A stretch of 64,000 bases of DNA from positions 1 to 64,000 of the forward strand of contig NZ_PVUF01000015.1 in the NCBI RefSeq assembly GCF_003003215.1. The letters run 5' to 3'. The translations under genes and the position numbers were made by a program. Shown piece after piece: positions 1 through 9,672 of this stretch. The DNA comes from Tritonibacter scottomollicae. Lineage in GTDB: Bacteria > Pseudomonadota > Alphaproteobacteria > Rhodobacterales > Rhodobacteraceae. The notes below the pieces were generated by a model. That model had not been told where the DNA came from. It worked only from the letters and a program-made list of their open reading frames with translations, and did no database searches. Position 1 is the stretch's first letter. Each line of letters starts with the position of its first letter.

Positions 1-288
1 GTGCCGTGGGCGCGAAGACCGCATTCATTGCCCCGGGATCACCTTGGGAGAACGGCTACTGCGAGAGCTTCAACGCCCGCTTCCGGGATGAGTTATTAAA
101 CGGCGAGGTCTTCACCACGCTGCGTGAAGCACAGATCCTCATCGAACGCTGGCGTCGCCACTACAACACGATTAGGCCCCACAGCGCCTTAGGATACCGG
201 CCCCCAGCGCCCAAAAGCATCGTCCTGATAGACCAAAGGCCGACGATGCATTAACATTCAAATTGGACCACTCGATGGGGGCACATCA
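1..288 (+). mobile_element. Right end of an IS3-family insertion sequence
   Basis: The window opens inside an IS3-family element. The end of its transposase is followed by about 34 bases that finish in GGGGGCACATCA, the CA-ending terminal repeat usual for IS3 elements, at about 288. The left end lies outside the window, so length and target duplication cannot be read. The element sits beside the type VI secretion cassette and, with the decayed IS5 element at 5805-6849, brackets it. Confidence 0.75.
3..254 (+). CDS. IS3-family transposase OrfB, C-terminal part (partial)
   Basis: This is the last 83 codons of the DDE integrase-type OrfB of an IS3 element. The reading frame is open from the first base, so the gene begins before the window. 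The peptide carries the family hallmarks: [20 protein letters not shown], where the glutamate after the NGYCE turn is the final acid of the DDE triad, then the [19 protein letters not shown] tail. OrfB is normally made by frameshifting from OrfA, which would lie upstream. The visible part looks intact and may belong to an active copy. Confidence 0.9.
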   Translation, partial: AVGAKTAFIAPGSPWENGYCESFNARFRDELLNGEVFTTLREAQILIERWRRHYNTIRPHSALGYRPPAPKSIVLIDQRPTMH

Positions 289-319
289 GTCAGAAGTGAT
301 ATCGCAATCAATAATAATT

Positions 320-1573
320 TTAGTAGCTTTCCCATTCGCTCTCCTCTGGATCAAAGATTGTTTCAGTAAAGCCTTCTTGAGGCTCTGCCTTCAGTCTGCT
401 GTCTTCCATCTTAGCCGCCTTTTCAGTGGAGGATTTCAGTTCGGTGGCAACCTGATCGTACAAGTCGGAAGCATTTTCGTTCAGTTCAAATTTGGCGTCC
501 GAATAAAGAACTTCCTGTGTCACGTTGCCTTTTTCTTTCGTCATCACTGATGCATAAGCCTTCGCTTTCACGATCACCCCTTCGAACTTGTACTGTTTCT
601 GGCGCTTGCCTTCATGCATGCGCATGGCCCAGTTCCAAGAGGTGTGGATGGTGCCGCTGGCGCCGGCCTTGGCGGTGACGATCCAGACTTCGGCTTTGAT
701 TTCAATTGCAATTGTGGCCTCGCCGCGGATCTTGAGTTTACCTCCAAATTCTTGAGAAATCCCGTCCCAAGCCGCATTCATTTCGCCGTCGGCCGGCAGT
801 GTGATGCGCGCGCAGCTCGTCATTTCATGGCTGAGTGTGCCAGTGGCCGCCACTTCCAGATAGGCATCCAGTTTCGCGGAGATGTACTCGCCGCTCGCCA
901 TCGCGGCACGGGCATCCTGAATGGCTTTGCCTACAGCCATGGAGCCTAGCCCGGTGGCGAGAGCATCAATGAAATCGAGACGACCCGAAATCCCCATTGC
1001 GAGTTCTGACTTTATTTCTCCGATCTCGAGTTCCAAGTCGGGGGAGCCTGTTTTCGCCGTGATCTCAAATCCGTTGGGCGCGAAGCTGAGGGTTTTGCTG
1101 AGGGTCACGCCTGACGCATAAGCTGTGAGATCCTGAGGTGTGCGGTCCCTTGTATTCCCCTTGGCAACAAAGCTGTCCATTTTGCCGATTATGCTAGCCA
1201 TCGTTCCGACAAGGCCCGGCGCGTTTTGTCCGTCGGGCACGGCGCTACCAGTACTCGCTTTGCCGCCAGCTTCGCCTTCCGCCTTGAGGGTGAAGTTGCC
1301 GTATTTTCCCTCCAGCGTCCCCTTGGCGGTTGCGGCCGCCTTGACGCCGCCGGTTGTAAAACTGATCCGAGTGGCGAGTTGCACCTTGCCGTCCAGCTTG
1401 GCGTAAGGCACCGGAGTAACACGCAATTCTGTGCCGATGGAGCCATCATCTAGGCATTGGAATGGCTTGAACGTCGCGGTGTTTGTACCCTGCGAAGCTT
1501 TTTGCAGTGCCATGACCGCATCAAAGGCAAACAGGGCATATAGTACATTTTCCGGCACGTAGTTCTTGAGCAT
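320..1573 (-). CDS. Uncharacterised protein, last gene of the VgrG cassette (candidate T6SS effector)
   Basis: A 417-residue protein with no family I can name. It has no signal peptide and no clear membrane segment. The middle (about 50-350) is rich in short alternating polar/hydrophobic runs with many Ala, Gly, Lys and Thr, which suggests repeated beta strands. The last 60 residues are acidic and probably helical. It starts 18 bases after the 179-residue gene and is the last gene of the cassette vgrG - DUF4123 - PAAR - 1592..2131 - this gene. In such cassettes the genes after the adaptor and PAAR usually encode the secreted effector and sometimes its immunity protein, so effector is a positional inference. 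The ribosome-binding site is weak, so coupling to the upstream gene is plausible. No toxin motif was recognised. Confidence 0.7.
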   Translation of the reverse strand: MLKNYVPENVLYALFAFDAVMALQKASQGTNTATFKPFQCLDDGSIGTELRVTPVPYAKLDGKVQLATRISFTTGGVKAAATAKGTLEGKYGNFTLKAEGEAGGKASTGSAVPDGQNAPGLVGTMASIIGKMDSFVAKGNTRDRTPQDLTAYASGVTLSKTLSFAPNGFEITAKTGSPDLELEIGEIKSELAMGISGRLDFIDALATGLGSMAVGKAIQDARAAMASGEYISAKLDAYLEVAATGTLSHEMTSCARITLPADGEMNAAWDGISQEFGGKLKIRGEATIAIEIKAEVWIVTAKAGASGTIHTSWNWAMRMHEGKRQKQYKFEGVIVKAKAYASVMTKEKGNVTQEVLYSDAKFELNENASDLYDQVATELKSSTEKAAKMEDSRLKAEPQEGFTETIFDPEESEWESY

Positions 1574-1591
1574 CAGAGCTGTGCTGAACCC

Positions 1592-2131
1592 CTACGCTTC
1601 TCCAGCTGATACCGTGGCCTTTTGGGCTTCAACGTGAGCTGTCTGGTCTGCCAACCCGCTGGTCATGATCCGGGGGCGGTCCGCCCAGCCGACTTCGCAC
1701 CCTCGCCCCTTCCATTCGACGTCAAGCTTGGACACCAGATTGTTGCCCTGCATCTCCTTCGCGACCGTCAGCATTCTTGTTTGCCCGTCTTGAGGGGGCC
1801 AATGAAGTTTTCGGGTGCAATCGGAGCCATCCGTCACGGTGCCTGACACCATGCAGCAGGGTTCCTGCATTCGGCAGTCTACGCAAGCATTGGCGAACTC
1901 CGTGTCCATTTCTCCGTCCCCGTCTGACTCAGGTGCAGGTGGCATGGGGCTTTCGGTCAGCGGTGGGTTGCCACCTGCAGCATAGTTGCTTGCTAAGGCA
2001 TTGAGCCTTTGTTCGTCGTAGGACCCATTAATTTTCTTGAGCTCTCTGTCTGCCTGGACCCAGCTCGCAAACACTTCCGGATTGTATTCTAATAGATGCG
2101 CATAATCGGCAGCGGTCGGCTTGTAAGGCAT
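1592..2131 (-). CDS. Uncharacterised Cys-rich protein of the VgrG cassette
   Basis: A 179-residue protein I do not recognise. The N-terminal 55 residues look helical, followed by a Pro/Asp/Glu-rich linker (about 58-75). A Cys-containing module follows: ACVDCRMQEPCC, then SDCTRK, then a Cys in GRGCEVGW. These five to six cysteines could bind a metal or form disulfides. It lies between the PAAR gene (29 bases upstream) and the 417-residue gene (18 bases downstream), all on one strand, so it is probably co-delivered, or an N-terminal module for the next protein. The start lacks a good Shine-Dalgarno sequence. A split of one longer effector into two reading frames cannot be excluded, but no similarity bridging the two was seen. 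Confidence 0.7.
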   Translation of the reverse strand: MPYKPTAADYAHLLEYNPEVFASWVQADRELKKINGSYDEQRLNALASNYAAGGNPPLTESPMPPAPESDGDGEMDTEFANACVDCRMQEPCCMVSGTVTDGSDCTRKLHWPPQDGQTRMLTVAKEMQGNNLVSKLDVEWKGRGCEVGWADRPRIMTSGLADQTAHVEAQKATVSAGEA

Positions 2132-2160
2132 AGGATAAACTCTATCAATCGATCTGAAAT

Positions 2161-2418
2161 CTATGGAACGTTCTGCGATGGTGACCCGGTCGTGATCGTC
2201 CCACCATGGCTGGTTTTGGAACCAATATGCGCAGTCTGCTTGCCGTCGGTAATGCAGCCGCTGCTACCGGTGACGATGACAGCGCCGCACGCGGTGATGT
2301 CCCCAACAGTCGCCACCGGCTTGCCATCACAGGTTGAGCGAGACGATACGCCGGAAATCGTATTGCGCCCGCATTTGGGGCAGTCATGCACGTCTCCTAG
2401 CCGGGCTGTGGGTTTCAT
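2161..2418 (-). CDS. PAAR-domain protein (T6SS spike tip)
   Basis: An 85-residue protein that is essentially one PAAR domain. PAAR proteins cap the VgrG trimer with a small cone, sharpen the spike and recruit effectors. The evidence is the opening MKPTARLGDVHDCPKCG, the GKPVATVGD repeat, the TGSSGCITDGK segment and the closing TSHGGTITTGS; the His and Cys residues are those that bind zinc at the tip. Length fits a stand-alone PAAR without a fused toxin, so the effector should be one of the next genes. Its ATG overlaps the stop of the DUF4123 gene by four bases (ATGA), showing translational coupling. Confidence 0.93.
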   Translation of the reverse strand: MKPTARLGDVHDCPKCGRNTISGVSSRSTCDGKPVATVGDITACGAVIVTGSSGCITDGKQTAHIGSKTSHGGTITTGSPSQNVP

Positions 2419-3674
2419 CGCGCGTCCCCCACCACGTCACGAAGCAGTTTCTCTTGGTCCATCCTTGCCATCCACTCGTTCAGACTGTTTTTCCGTTGCC
2501 AAGGCAACTTTCCAGGTTCGGTTAGTACGGTATGTGCTTCTGCGTGCCGCTTCCAGAACGCGTCTCCATACTTCAGGATTGCGCGCGCAATCGTGGTGAT
2601 TTGTTTCTTGCTGCTCACGCCAAATTTGGCCGCCACATCTGGCGCTTGGGTCGCGGCCCGCAGGCATTCATCCTGACTGCGGGTTTCTTGCTGATTGCTG
2701 TGCAAGAACAAGGCGAGCTTGGCTACGGCGCGGTTGCGATGAAGTCTGCCGAATGTTGCAAAGCTACCGTCGTCAATCCGAAGTGGACCGTTGGGACAGT
2801 CTGTCAGCGCACTATCCCAAGTCACTTGAATAAGCCGGTTCTGGCAACTTTCTGGTGATGAAAAGATGCTGGGAGGTTCGGCAATCCGAGTTGGATCGGG
2901 AACGACAGATTGCGGGCTCATCGGTACAAATACCTTGCGGAGTGGGCGCAGGAATTGCCCCAACGCCGAAGCTTTGAGCGCGACGGTTGCATCGAGAAAG
3001 ACCCGCGGGTCATAAAAACGGAAGTATTGAGGCATCGATGAGCCGATAGGGGGGGGCAGCATGGTGAAGCGCCGGAAATGTCGCCGCAGTTCTTCTAAAC
3101 TCAGCTGGGTTTGCAGCAGAATGCCCGAGTGGTCTTGCGGTGGTCGCTTGCGCAATTCGTCGTACATTGGGTCAGGTCGGTCTAATTTGATGATCCATGG
3201 GGCGACCGCGCGCTTTCCTGGATCTTGCGTGGTGTAAAGACAGGCAGAGTGGAGCCGTGACGCAGAAATAAGATTGGGCAGGCCCGGCCAGTTCACGCCG
3301 TCCAGAACAGCCCATAACTCGCTATGTGGTTCAAGCGCATCCCAAGGAACTTCGTCAAAAGAAAGGGGCGTTTTCGTCGCGAGAGGCACGGGTTCCGAAA
3401 CCAAGATCGGCCTCACAGAGTCAGCGCGAACCGACGCGGCCGTCAATTCAACGGAAGGTGGCAAACGAGATAGAAGCTGCGCTGACGTCACCTTCGAAAG
3501 CTGGGCGCGGCCTGCGGTTATTGAAGCTCGCAAAGCCAGTTCCAGTTCTTGCTGGTCAGCTGCTCGGAGCATCAAGATTGCAAGAACCTTTGGGTGCCCC
3601 CCGCCCCAGAAAGGCTCCACTCCGTCTAAAGCACTCAACTCACATTCCGCAATCCATATCGGGTCCATGATCAT
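2415..3674 (-). CDS. DUF4123 protein (T6SS effector adaptor)
   Basis: A 419-residue protein with a DUF4123 domain at about 115-235. The typical motifs are LWAVLDGVNWPGL, AVAPWIIKL, GILLQTQLSLEELRRHFRRF and YFRFYDPRVF. Proteins of this family (Tap/Tec/VasW type) act in the cytoplasm, loading a cognate effector onto VgrG or PAAR before firing; they are not themselves delivered. The extension after about 240 is not recognised and may hold the effector-specific part. The start overlaps the vgrG stop by four bases, and the end overlaps the PAAR start. The order vgrG, adaptor, PAAR, cargo is the usual arrangement for an adaptor-dependent effector. Confidence 0.88.
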   Translation of the reverse strand: MIMDPIWIAECELSALDGVEPFWGGGHPKVLAILMLRAADQQELELALRASITAGRAQLSKVTSAQLLSRLPPSVELTAASVRADSVRPILVSEPVPLATKTPLSFDEVPWDALEPHSELWAVLDGVNWPGLPNLISASRLHSACLYTTQDPGKRAVAPWIIKLDRPDPMYDELRKRPPQDHSGILLQTQLSLEELRRHFRRFTMLPPPIGSSMPQYFRFYDPRVFLDATVALKASALGQFLRPLRKVFVPMSPQSVVPDPTRIAEPPSIFSSPESCQNRLIQVTWDSALTDCPNGPLRIDDGSFATFGRLHRNRAVAKLALFLHSNQQETRSQDECLRAATQAPDVAAKFGVSSKKQITTIARAILKYGDAFWKRHAEAHTVLTEPGKLPWQRKNSLNEWMARMDQEKLLRDVVGDAR

Positions 3675-5620
3675 TCGTCTTTCAGCGGGCAGTGAGAGAC
3701 GAACGGCGTTCCTTCACCGGCTGCTGCTTTCAGTACCGCCGGGATGGGGGGAAGCGCGGCAGCGCCAGGGGATGCGGATCCGACGTTCAGGACTGGGGCA
3801 GCATTGACCGCGCCACCTTCGACGACCAGTGCAGAACCTCCTGCTACGAGTGTGATCTTGGAGGCATCTAGAACAATCTCTCCGCCGGCTTTGATCGTGA
3901 GATCCCCGCCTGCGCTAATGGCGTAGCTGCCACCTACGTCATTGCCACGGTCGGCATCGGTTTTCTCAAGAATAGGTCCTGTTACAGTCAGGTTCAGCGA
4001 CCCTTCGATTGTTTCGGTCCGGTCTGCTGCAACATCCAGATTGGATGCGTTGCCGACAGATACGTTGTCGTCAAATTCAACCCTCCGCATGGAAGAGTTT
4101 TCTACATGCATGTTCAGATCCTTCTGCGCGTGCATGTAGATGAATTCTTCGCCAGATTGATCCTCAAAGGTCAGTTCGTTGAAGCCTTGCCCCTGATGCG
4201 ATTTGGTTTTGAACACGGACCGAGACCGTTTCGCCGGCAATTCCACAGGCGGCCTGTTGCGACCATTGTAGACACAGCCTGTCACCAGCGGCTTGTCAGG
4301 GTCTCCTTCCAAAAACTCGACGACCACCTCCATACCGATGCGCGGGATCACTAGGCCGCCCCACCCTTGGCCAGCCCAGTTCTGACTGACACGACAGCGC
4401 ATGGAATACGCTTTCTCCAAATCCCAATGAAAATGCACTAAGATGCGACCGTGATCGTCGCAGTCGATCTCCCCCTCACCAACGACCACCGCGGTCTGCG
4501 GTCCTCGGACGGTCGGCAGCGGCGTCTCCCGCGGGGGCACCATTGGGGCGTCTACGGGCATCAAACGGTAGTCTGCGGTGAAGGGGCGGTCGGCAGAAAC
4601 GCCTTCGAGGTTGGAGCCGTAACTTTGACTTATGAAAGAATAGCGCGCCCAGAGGCAGAGATACTTAGCGCCGTTTCCTGGCACTGCATCACCTCCCTCG
4701 AGTGGAACGATATGACCCGGTTTTAGGTTCGTGACATCGCCGCTCGCAAACTGTCGTACATCGCCTCCGCGTTCCTCATCACTGCGCAGTTGAGCCACGG
4801 TCTTGCCCCGGCCGAGTTCTCGATAATCGCCGGGGTAATCGTAGACTTCCAAGTGCCCCTCGGCATATTGTGCATCGCGGATCCGCTCAGCTTCCATTGC
4901 CGCCATAGGTGTCTTGAAATTGTAATCGGTGAGCCGAGCAGAACCGGCAGTCAATCGCCGTTCCGGTCCCCAGGTCCAAAAGTGCTCGCCCTTGGCACCC
5001 TTGTTCTGAGAGATGCCGTAATAGGGTCGAGGGCCTACTGCCTCATGGCTTAACGCATCGTCGCTCAGGACCAATGCGTGAGTTCCCTGCCCATGGCGGT
5101 AGTGAAACGAAATCCCGAAGCGTTCCATCAAGCGGCGGGCAAAATCCAAGTCGCTTTCGCGGTACTGTACTGTGTACTCCAGCTCAGGATAGTCGTCGCT
5201 GAGGGCAATTTCCAAATGTGGATTGCCAAGATGAGCGTAGTCACTCAGCAAGTCCTGCAGGATTTCCACAACAGTTTTATTATGGAATATTCTTAGGTTG
5301 CGCCGCTTTCCTGCAAGCCAGAACCAAGGGCGCAGCCGCAGGTCGTAGCGCCAACCGTTTTCGCCTGGCCCTCGCCAGCTCACCTCGGTGATAATGCCGT
5401 CGAAATGCGCAGCTCCCTCTGCGCCGTCGATGGTGACGGTCGCGTGAGTGCCAAGTAGTTCGTCAAAATCGATATCATCTCGGGGCGCCAGCGCCTCGAC
5501 GGCATACTCAAACAGCCCATTCAACGCATCGGTGCCATCAAAGCGAATGAGCGCGAGTGTTTCGGAGCCCAATGTCGTAATAAGCCGCCCCAGCCGGGCG
5601 TCCTGCATAAATGCACTCAT
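3671..5620 (-). CDS. vgrG: VgrG / TssI spike protein of a type VI secretion system
   Basis: VgrG forms the trimeric spike at the end of the Hcp tube (gp27/gp5-like). The N-terminal half has the gp27-like segments (IITEVSWRGPGENGWRY, LRPWFWLAGKRRNLRIF, ESDLDFARRLMERFGISFHY). About residues 370-450 form the gp5 OB-fold region, with the conserved CRVSQNWAGQGWGG and GMEVVVEFLEGDPDKPLVTG. After it come the QGFNELTFEDQSGEE motif and a C-terminal beta-helix repeat region. The tail is short and holds no obvious toxin, so cargo is carried by PAAR or the adaptor. I place the start at ATG 5620, which has a GAGGG eight bases upstream; an upstream TTG in frame at 5635 is less likely. No structural T6SS genes are in the window, so this is an orphan vgrG cassette. 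Confidence 0.95.
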   Translation of the reverse strand: MSAFMQDARLGRLITTLGSETLALIRFDGTDALNGLFEYAVEALAPRDDIDFDELLGTHATVTIDGAEGAAHFDGIITEVSWRGPGENGWRYDLRLRPWFWLAGKRRNLRIFHNKTVVEILQDLLSDYAHLGNPHLEIALSDDYPELEYTVQYRESDLDFARRLMERFGISFHYRHGQGTHALVLSDDALSHEAVGPRPYYGISQNKGAKGEHFWTWGPERRLTAGSARLTDYNFKTPMAAMEAERIRDAQYAEGHLEVYDYPGDYRELGRGKTVAQLRSDEERGGDVRQFASGDVTNLKPGHIVPLEGGDAVPGNGAKYLCLWARYSFISQSYGSNLEGVSADRPFTADYRLMPVDAPMVPPRETPLPTVRGPQTAVVVGEGEIDCDDHGRILVHFHWDLEKAYSMRCRVSQNWAGQGWGGLVIPRIGMEVVVEFLEGDPDKPLVTGCVYNGRNRPPVELPAKRSRSVFKTKSHQGQGFNELTFEDQSGEEFIYMHAQKDLNMHVENSSMRRVEFDDNVSVGNASNLDVAADRTETIEGSLNLTVTGPILEKTDADRGNDVGGSYAISAGGDLTIKAGGEIVLDASKITLVAGGSALVVEGGAVNAAPVLNVGSASPGAAALPPIPAVLKAAAGEGTPFVSHCPLKDE

Positions 5621-5804
5621 CAAAGCAACCCTCAAAAGTTGTGCGAGAGACTACGGGCTTCCACTATACGGTCAAGCGCCCCACAGCACTCGAGTGAGGG
5701 GGAATTCAAGCGTATTTGTATCAGGGCGTAGCCACTAGCATCGTAACCACATACGGCGAAACCCAGCTGTTGTGCTCAGGCTTCTTGAAACATTGGTCTG
5801 ACAG

Positions 5805-6849
5805 GGCGTTGTTGCACAAATCGAGGCCTGACCACAGTTCCCCTTTCCCCGGACAGATTTACCCTACAGCCACTTTGGCAGGAATGCCGAGCGCGGTGTA
5901 CCCGTTGAGCACGGCGATACGAATCTGCAACTCCGAGACTTGGCGGTCGAAGTTACGGGCAATGAGTGATTGGCCGAGCAACCTGATGCAGTTCATCTTT
6001 GCCTCGACACGGCTCCAGCGGTGATATCCGCTCCACCGTCTCCAGATTTCTCGGCCCAGATTCTTTGATGCGCGCAGGGTTTCGTTTCGTGCAACGGCGC
6101 CCGGGCTCGTCGGCTTCCAGGGTTTGGCGTTCTTGCGTGGTGGGATGAGCGCGGCGGCACCACGGGCGGCAATTGCTTCGTGACACTTCCGACTGTCGTA
6201 GGCGTCGCCAGCCGTCACGGAGAAAATCTCTTCGCCGGTCGGGATCTGGTTGAGCAGCTCCGGTAGAACAAGTGCATCTCCGATATTGCTACCGGTGACC
6301 TCCACCGCCCGAAATTCCAGCGTTTTCTCGTCAATCCCGATGTGTATCTTGCACCAAATGCGCCGTTTGGCGCCACCGAGCTTGCAAGCCATGAGAGGGG
6401 ATCTACAGGTTCAGCGGCCCCGCGCCGCCGCGATAGGGGGTGCTCACGTTCAGCGTCTATTGGCGGCGACACAGCGTGCTGAAGTCTGGCACGGTCCAAT
6501 CGGTCCACGAGGCTCTGCACGAACCCCGTTCGCCAGTGGGTTCGAACCCGGGGCGCATTCACCGGCTCACTCTGCCTCAGCGACATGCCGAACAGCACTT
6601 TCAGGGTCAGACAGGTTTGGATCGCGGCATCGCTGAAGCTCCGTTCACCACCGCGCGTCCCGCTCGGAGGAAGTATCCACTCATGTCGGGATCACCCCTG
6701 ATCGACAACAATCCGCGCTGTTTCAGGCTGTAATTGTACGGCGACCAGTTCGTGGTCTTGTACTTCGTAGGGGGGCAACTGCTCATGCCACCCAGCTACC
6801 ACGCTGAATTCACGCTATGAATCCCTCTCGCTAATTGCGCAACAAGGCC
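5805..6849. mobile_element. Degenerate IS5-family insertion sequence
   Basis: About 1,045 bases bounded by imperfect inverted ends: GGCGTTGTTGCACAAAT at 5805 and, read from the other side, GGCCTTGTTGCGCAATT ending at 6849 (14 of 17 positions match). Size and ends fit the IS5 family. No clear target duplication flanks it, which suggests later rearrangement or drift. The only gene inside is a broken transposase on the minus strand. The element separates the type VI cassette from the chemoreceptor region. Confidence 0.8.
5859..6786 (-). pseudogene. IS5-family transposase, frameshifted and internally deleted
   Basis: The family-typical start is at ATG 6786 (peptide TNWSPYNYSLKQRG). The VLFGMSLRQ stretch is in a second frame (around 6598), the VPDFSTL stretch in yet another, and the C-terminal half (5859-6392) in a third. 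That half includes WCKIHIGIDEKTLEFRAVEV, then IPPRKNAKPWKP and WSGYHRWSRVEAKMNC. The segment that normally joins the DSTGIK region to the GGAKRR motif is missing. At least two frame changes plus a deletion mean the transposase cannot work. The C-terminal catalytic part is still well conserved, so decay is recent in evolutionary terms. Confidence 0.88.
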
Positions 6850-6922
6850 GCGCCACCCTATAGTCAAGCAGCACGGCCGAACAACTTCTCAATGCCCTTG
6901 TGGCCGTTTTCTAGCCCGTCGC

Positions 6923-9574
6923 TCACGCGGCGTCCGACGTCGTTGTGCAATCTTGCGACCAAGAGCCCCGAGCCACCTCCGATACGCCAGCGGTGATCGA
7001 GAAGTACGACATCAGGTCCGACAGTTTCTCGGCATCCCGGCTGAGCAACTGGCCAGCGGCGCTGGTTTCCTCCACCATGGCCGCGTTTTGCTGCGTCACC
7101 TGATCGAGTTGCGAGACCGCGATATTGGCCTCGCCCAACCCGGTGGCCTGTTCGCTGGTGGAATCTGCGATGGCGCTCATCAGGTTGGAGATATGCGTCA
7201 CCCGATCAGTGATGCTCTTCAGCGCTTCGCCCGTGCGGGCCACCAGATCCACCCCGGTGTTCACCTGCTCGGTGCTCTTGGAAATCAGCGTCTTGATTTC
7301 GCGGGCCGCATCCGTCGTCTTCTGTGCCAGCCCGCGCACCTCTGAGGCGACAACCGCAAATCCGCGCCCGGCTTCACCCGCTCGCGCGGCTTCCACGCCC
7401 GCATTCAGGGCCAACAGATTGGTCTGAAACGCAATGTCGTCGATGACGGCGATGATCTGCTCGATCTGGGTCGAGCTTGCCTCGATGTCCTGCATCGCCT
7501 GTACCGCGTTCTCCACAACCTTGCCGCTTTGCGTAGCCTCATTTTTGGCCTCGACCGTCGTGGTCTCCGCATCGCGGGACCCTTCGGCCGCCGACCGGAC
7601 GCTGGCCGTCAGCTCTTCGAGCGCCGCCGCGGTCTGTTCCAAGGTGGCTGCCTGGCTTTCGGTGCGCTGCGACAGGTCGTCTGAGGCCTGGCTCACTTCG
7701 GCTGAGCCGTTCCTGATCGACTCCGCCACTGCCACCACATCCTGAACCGTGGTGCTGAGCGTATGCGCAGTGCTGTTGAAGTCTTCCTTCAGCTGCGTGT
7801 AGCCCTCGGTCAGCTCTTCGTTGATGCGATAGGACAGGTTGCCTCGCGACAGCTCCGCCAGCCCGGTACCGATGGCGCCCACCGCAGCGGTCTGCTTCGC
7901 TTGGTTTTCCGCCCGTTCTTCTTCTGCAAGGCGGGACATGTCTTCCTTTTCGACCAGACCATCCCGAAACACTGTCAGCGCCCTGGCGATCCGCGCGATT
8001 TCGTCGCTGGATCGGTCGAAGCCGCGAACCGGTTTCATGTCGCCCTGGGACAGGCGCTCTGTGGTGGCGATGATCGCGTTGAGCGGGCGCACGATCAGCA
8101 TATGATTCAGGAACAACGCCATGAAAAGGAAAGCAATCGCCGCCAGGCCGAGAAATTCCAGACTGCGCTTGACCGAAGTAGCATCCTTGGCGATGGCCAC
8201 TGCCTGCTCTGTCATGCTGGTTTGGCTTGTTGCACCGCGCATGCTAGCTTCTCCTGCAATCAGAAGCACCGCATTCACGGTCGCATTGGCGGCCTGCTCG
8301 GAGGCAGCGTCCGCATTCAGCGATTGCACGCGGAAGGACACAAGCCCTTGGTCCGGATCCGCCAGTGCAACCAGCGCATCGATGGTGGCTGCCAGTTGGC
8401 CGTCGGCAAAATCCCGATACCCCGACAATTGCTGCGCCGCCGCCTGCATGGCTGTTGCCGCTACATTTGCCTGATCAACATTCTGCGCGCTGACAACCTT
8501 CAAGGCGGCGCTTTGCAATCCGCTGAGCCAGGAACTGATTTCGAGAAGGGTGTTCATATAGGCAACTTCATTGTCCAGCAGGCCCTGGATTGCATCGCGG
8601 TTGCCAGTCGAGGCGTCATCGGCCGCGATGGTCAGCTCGAACACCATGTCGTCCACTGCAAGGGCGAGAACGGCATCAGCCGATTGCCGCACGGACAAGA
8701 CGCTGCTGCGATCCACTTGCCCGCCTTCTAGCGCGGACTCGATGGCGCCGGCGAGCGTGTCGGCATTCACCTGCATGTCCTGCGCAACTGTCGGGTCGAT
8801 CTCTACCAGTGCCAGCGTATCGATCGCATCCGCCAGACGGTTGCGCGATGACAGCGCAAGATCCGACAGAATCGACCGTGTCGCGCTGTCTTCGGTACTC
8901 GCGAGCGCCAAGGCAACGCCAGACAAAAGGTTCACCTCGGAACGAACTTCCAGCAGGGTCTGCAATGCCGTGAACTTGTTCTCCACAAGATCCAGCATCG
9001 TTTCCTCGATCGAGGTGATCGTGTCCTCACCCTGCATGGCAATGTCGAAATAGGCCCCATCCGCGATCTCGGTCAGATCGACCTGAAGCGCGGCCACAAG
9101 TGCCTGTAGGTCCTGCGTCATGGCGGTCACGTCGGCATTGGTCTCAAACGATGTCCCGCGCGCCGCGATCAGGCTCTGGATTGTGTCGTCGACTGCGGCG
9201 CGTTTCGCCTCAAAATGCGCCGCGACGTCCTCTGGCAGGGTGGCGATAACGGTGTCGAGCGACTGCATCGACGTCTCAACCAGCCCTCTGGCATGCGTAA
9301 GCTCATCGACGTCATTCGACATCAGAACCGCCAGCATCGCATCCTTGGTTGAGGCCGACGCCATCACCAGTTCGTTGCTGCGGGTCAATTGCGGCAGATC
9401 CCGTCCTGTCATGTCACTCATGCCTGATGACACACGGTCAAACGATTGGTAGCTCACGAAGCCCGCCGTGCCGACGGTCACTGCAATCAGCAGGAGAAGA
9501 AACGTGATTTTGCCGCGAATGCTCGAAAGAATATTCAGACGGCGCAGCGTTTTGCGTGCGAGTGATCGAAACAT
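6923..9574 (-). CDS. Methyl-accepting chemotaxis protein with a very large periplasmic domain
   Basis: An 883-residue chemoreceptor. A first membrane segment lies at about 22-42, and a long, mostly helical periplasmic region runs from about 43-470. A second membrane segment at about 472-492 leads into a HAMP domain ([19 protein letters not shown]) with a further linker. The cytoplasmic signalling hairpin has the invariant tip [20 protein letters not shown] near 710. The sensor is about 430 residues, much longer than the usual four-helix bundle, and reads as stacked helical modules. It lies downstream of, and in the same direction as, a gene for a LivK-type binding protein (9673-10830). I infer that the binding protein presents its ligand to this receptor. 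No C-terminal CheR-tethering pentapeptide was seen. Confidence 0.93.
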   Translation of the reverse strand: MFRSLARKTLRRLNILSSIRGKITFLLLLIAVTVGTAGFVSYQSFDRVSSGMSDMTGRDLPQLTRSNELVMASASTKDAMLAVLMSNDVDELTHARGLVETSMQSLDTVIATLPEDVAAHFEAKRAAVDDTIQSLIAARGTSFETNADVTAMTQDLQALVAALQVDLTEIADGAYFDIAMQGEDTITSIEETMLDLVENKFTALQTLLEVRSEVNLLSGVALALASTEDSATRSILSDLALSSRNRLADAIDTLALVEIDPTVAQDMQVNADTLAGAIESALEGGQVDRSSVLSVRQSADAVLALAVDDMVFELTIAADDASTGNRDAIQGLLDNEVAYMNTLLEISSWLSGLQSAALKVVSAQNVDQANVAATAMQAAAQQLSGYRDFADGQLAATIDALVALADPDQGLVSFRVQSLNADAASEQAANATVNAVLLIAGEASMRGATSQTSMTEQAVAIAKDATSVKRSLEFLGLAAIAFLFMALFLNHMLIVRPLNAIIATTERLSQGDMKPVRGFDRSSDEIARIARALTVFRDGLVEKEDMSRLAEEERAENQAKQTAAVGAIGTGLAELSRGNLSYRINEELTEGYTQLKEDFNSTAHTLSTTVQDVVAVAESIRNGSAEVSQASDDLSQRTESQAATLEQTAAALEELTASVRSAAEGSRDAETTTVEAKNEATQSGKVVENAVQAMQDIEASSTQIEQIIAVIDDIAFQTNLLALNAGVEAARAGEAGRGFAVVASEVRGLAQKTTDAAREIKTLISKSTEQVNTGVDLVARTGEALKSITDRVTHISNLMSAIADSTSEQATGLGEANIAVSQLDQVTQQNAAMVEETSAAGQLLSRDAEKLSDLMSYFSITAGVSEVARGSWSQDCTTTSDAA

Positions 9575-9606
9575 GAGACTACCTGTTGGAGAGGATGTGC
9601 GCCTGC

Positions 9607-9629
9607 TCCTGCCCGTTAACCGGGCAGGA
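9607..9629. other. Intercistronic hairpin between binding protein and chemoreceptor genes
   Basis: A perfect nine-base inverted repeat (TCCTGCCCG, loop TTAAC, CGGGCAGGA) lies in the 98-base gap between the binding-protein stop and the chemoreceptor start. It has no following U-run, so it is not a classical terminator. Such hairpins after binding-protein genes often protect the upstream message from 3' decay. That would let the binding protein be made in excess over the receptor. Confidence 0.6.
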
Positions 9630-9672
9630 ACCCTTCAGATCGGTGGGACAGCCGTCGGCACCTTGCTGTCGA

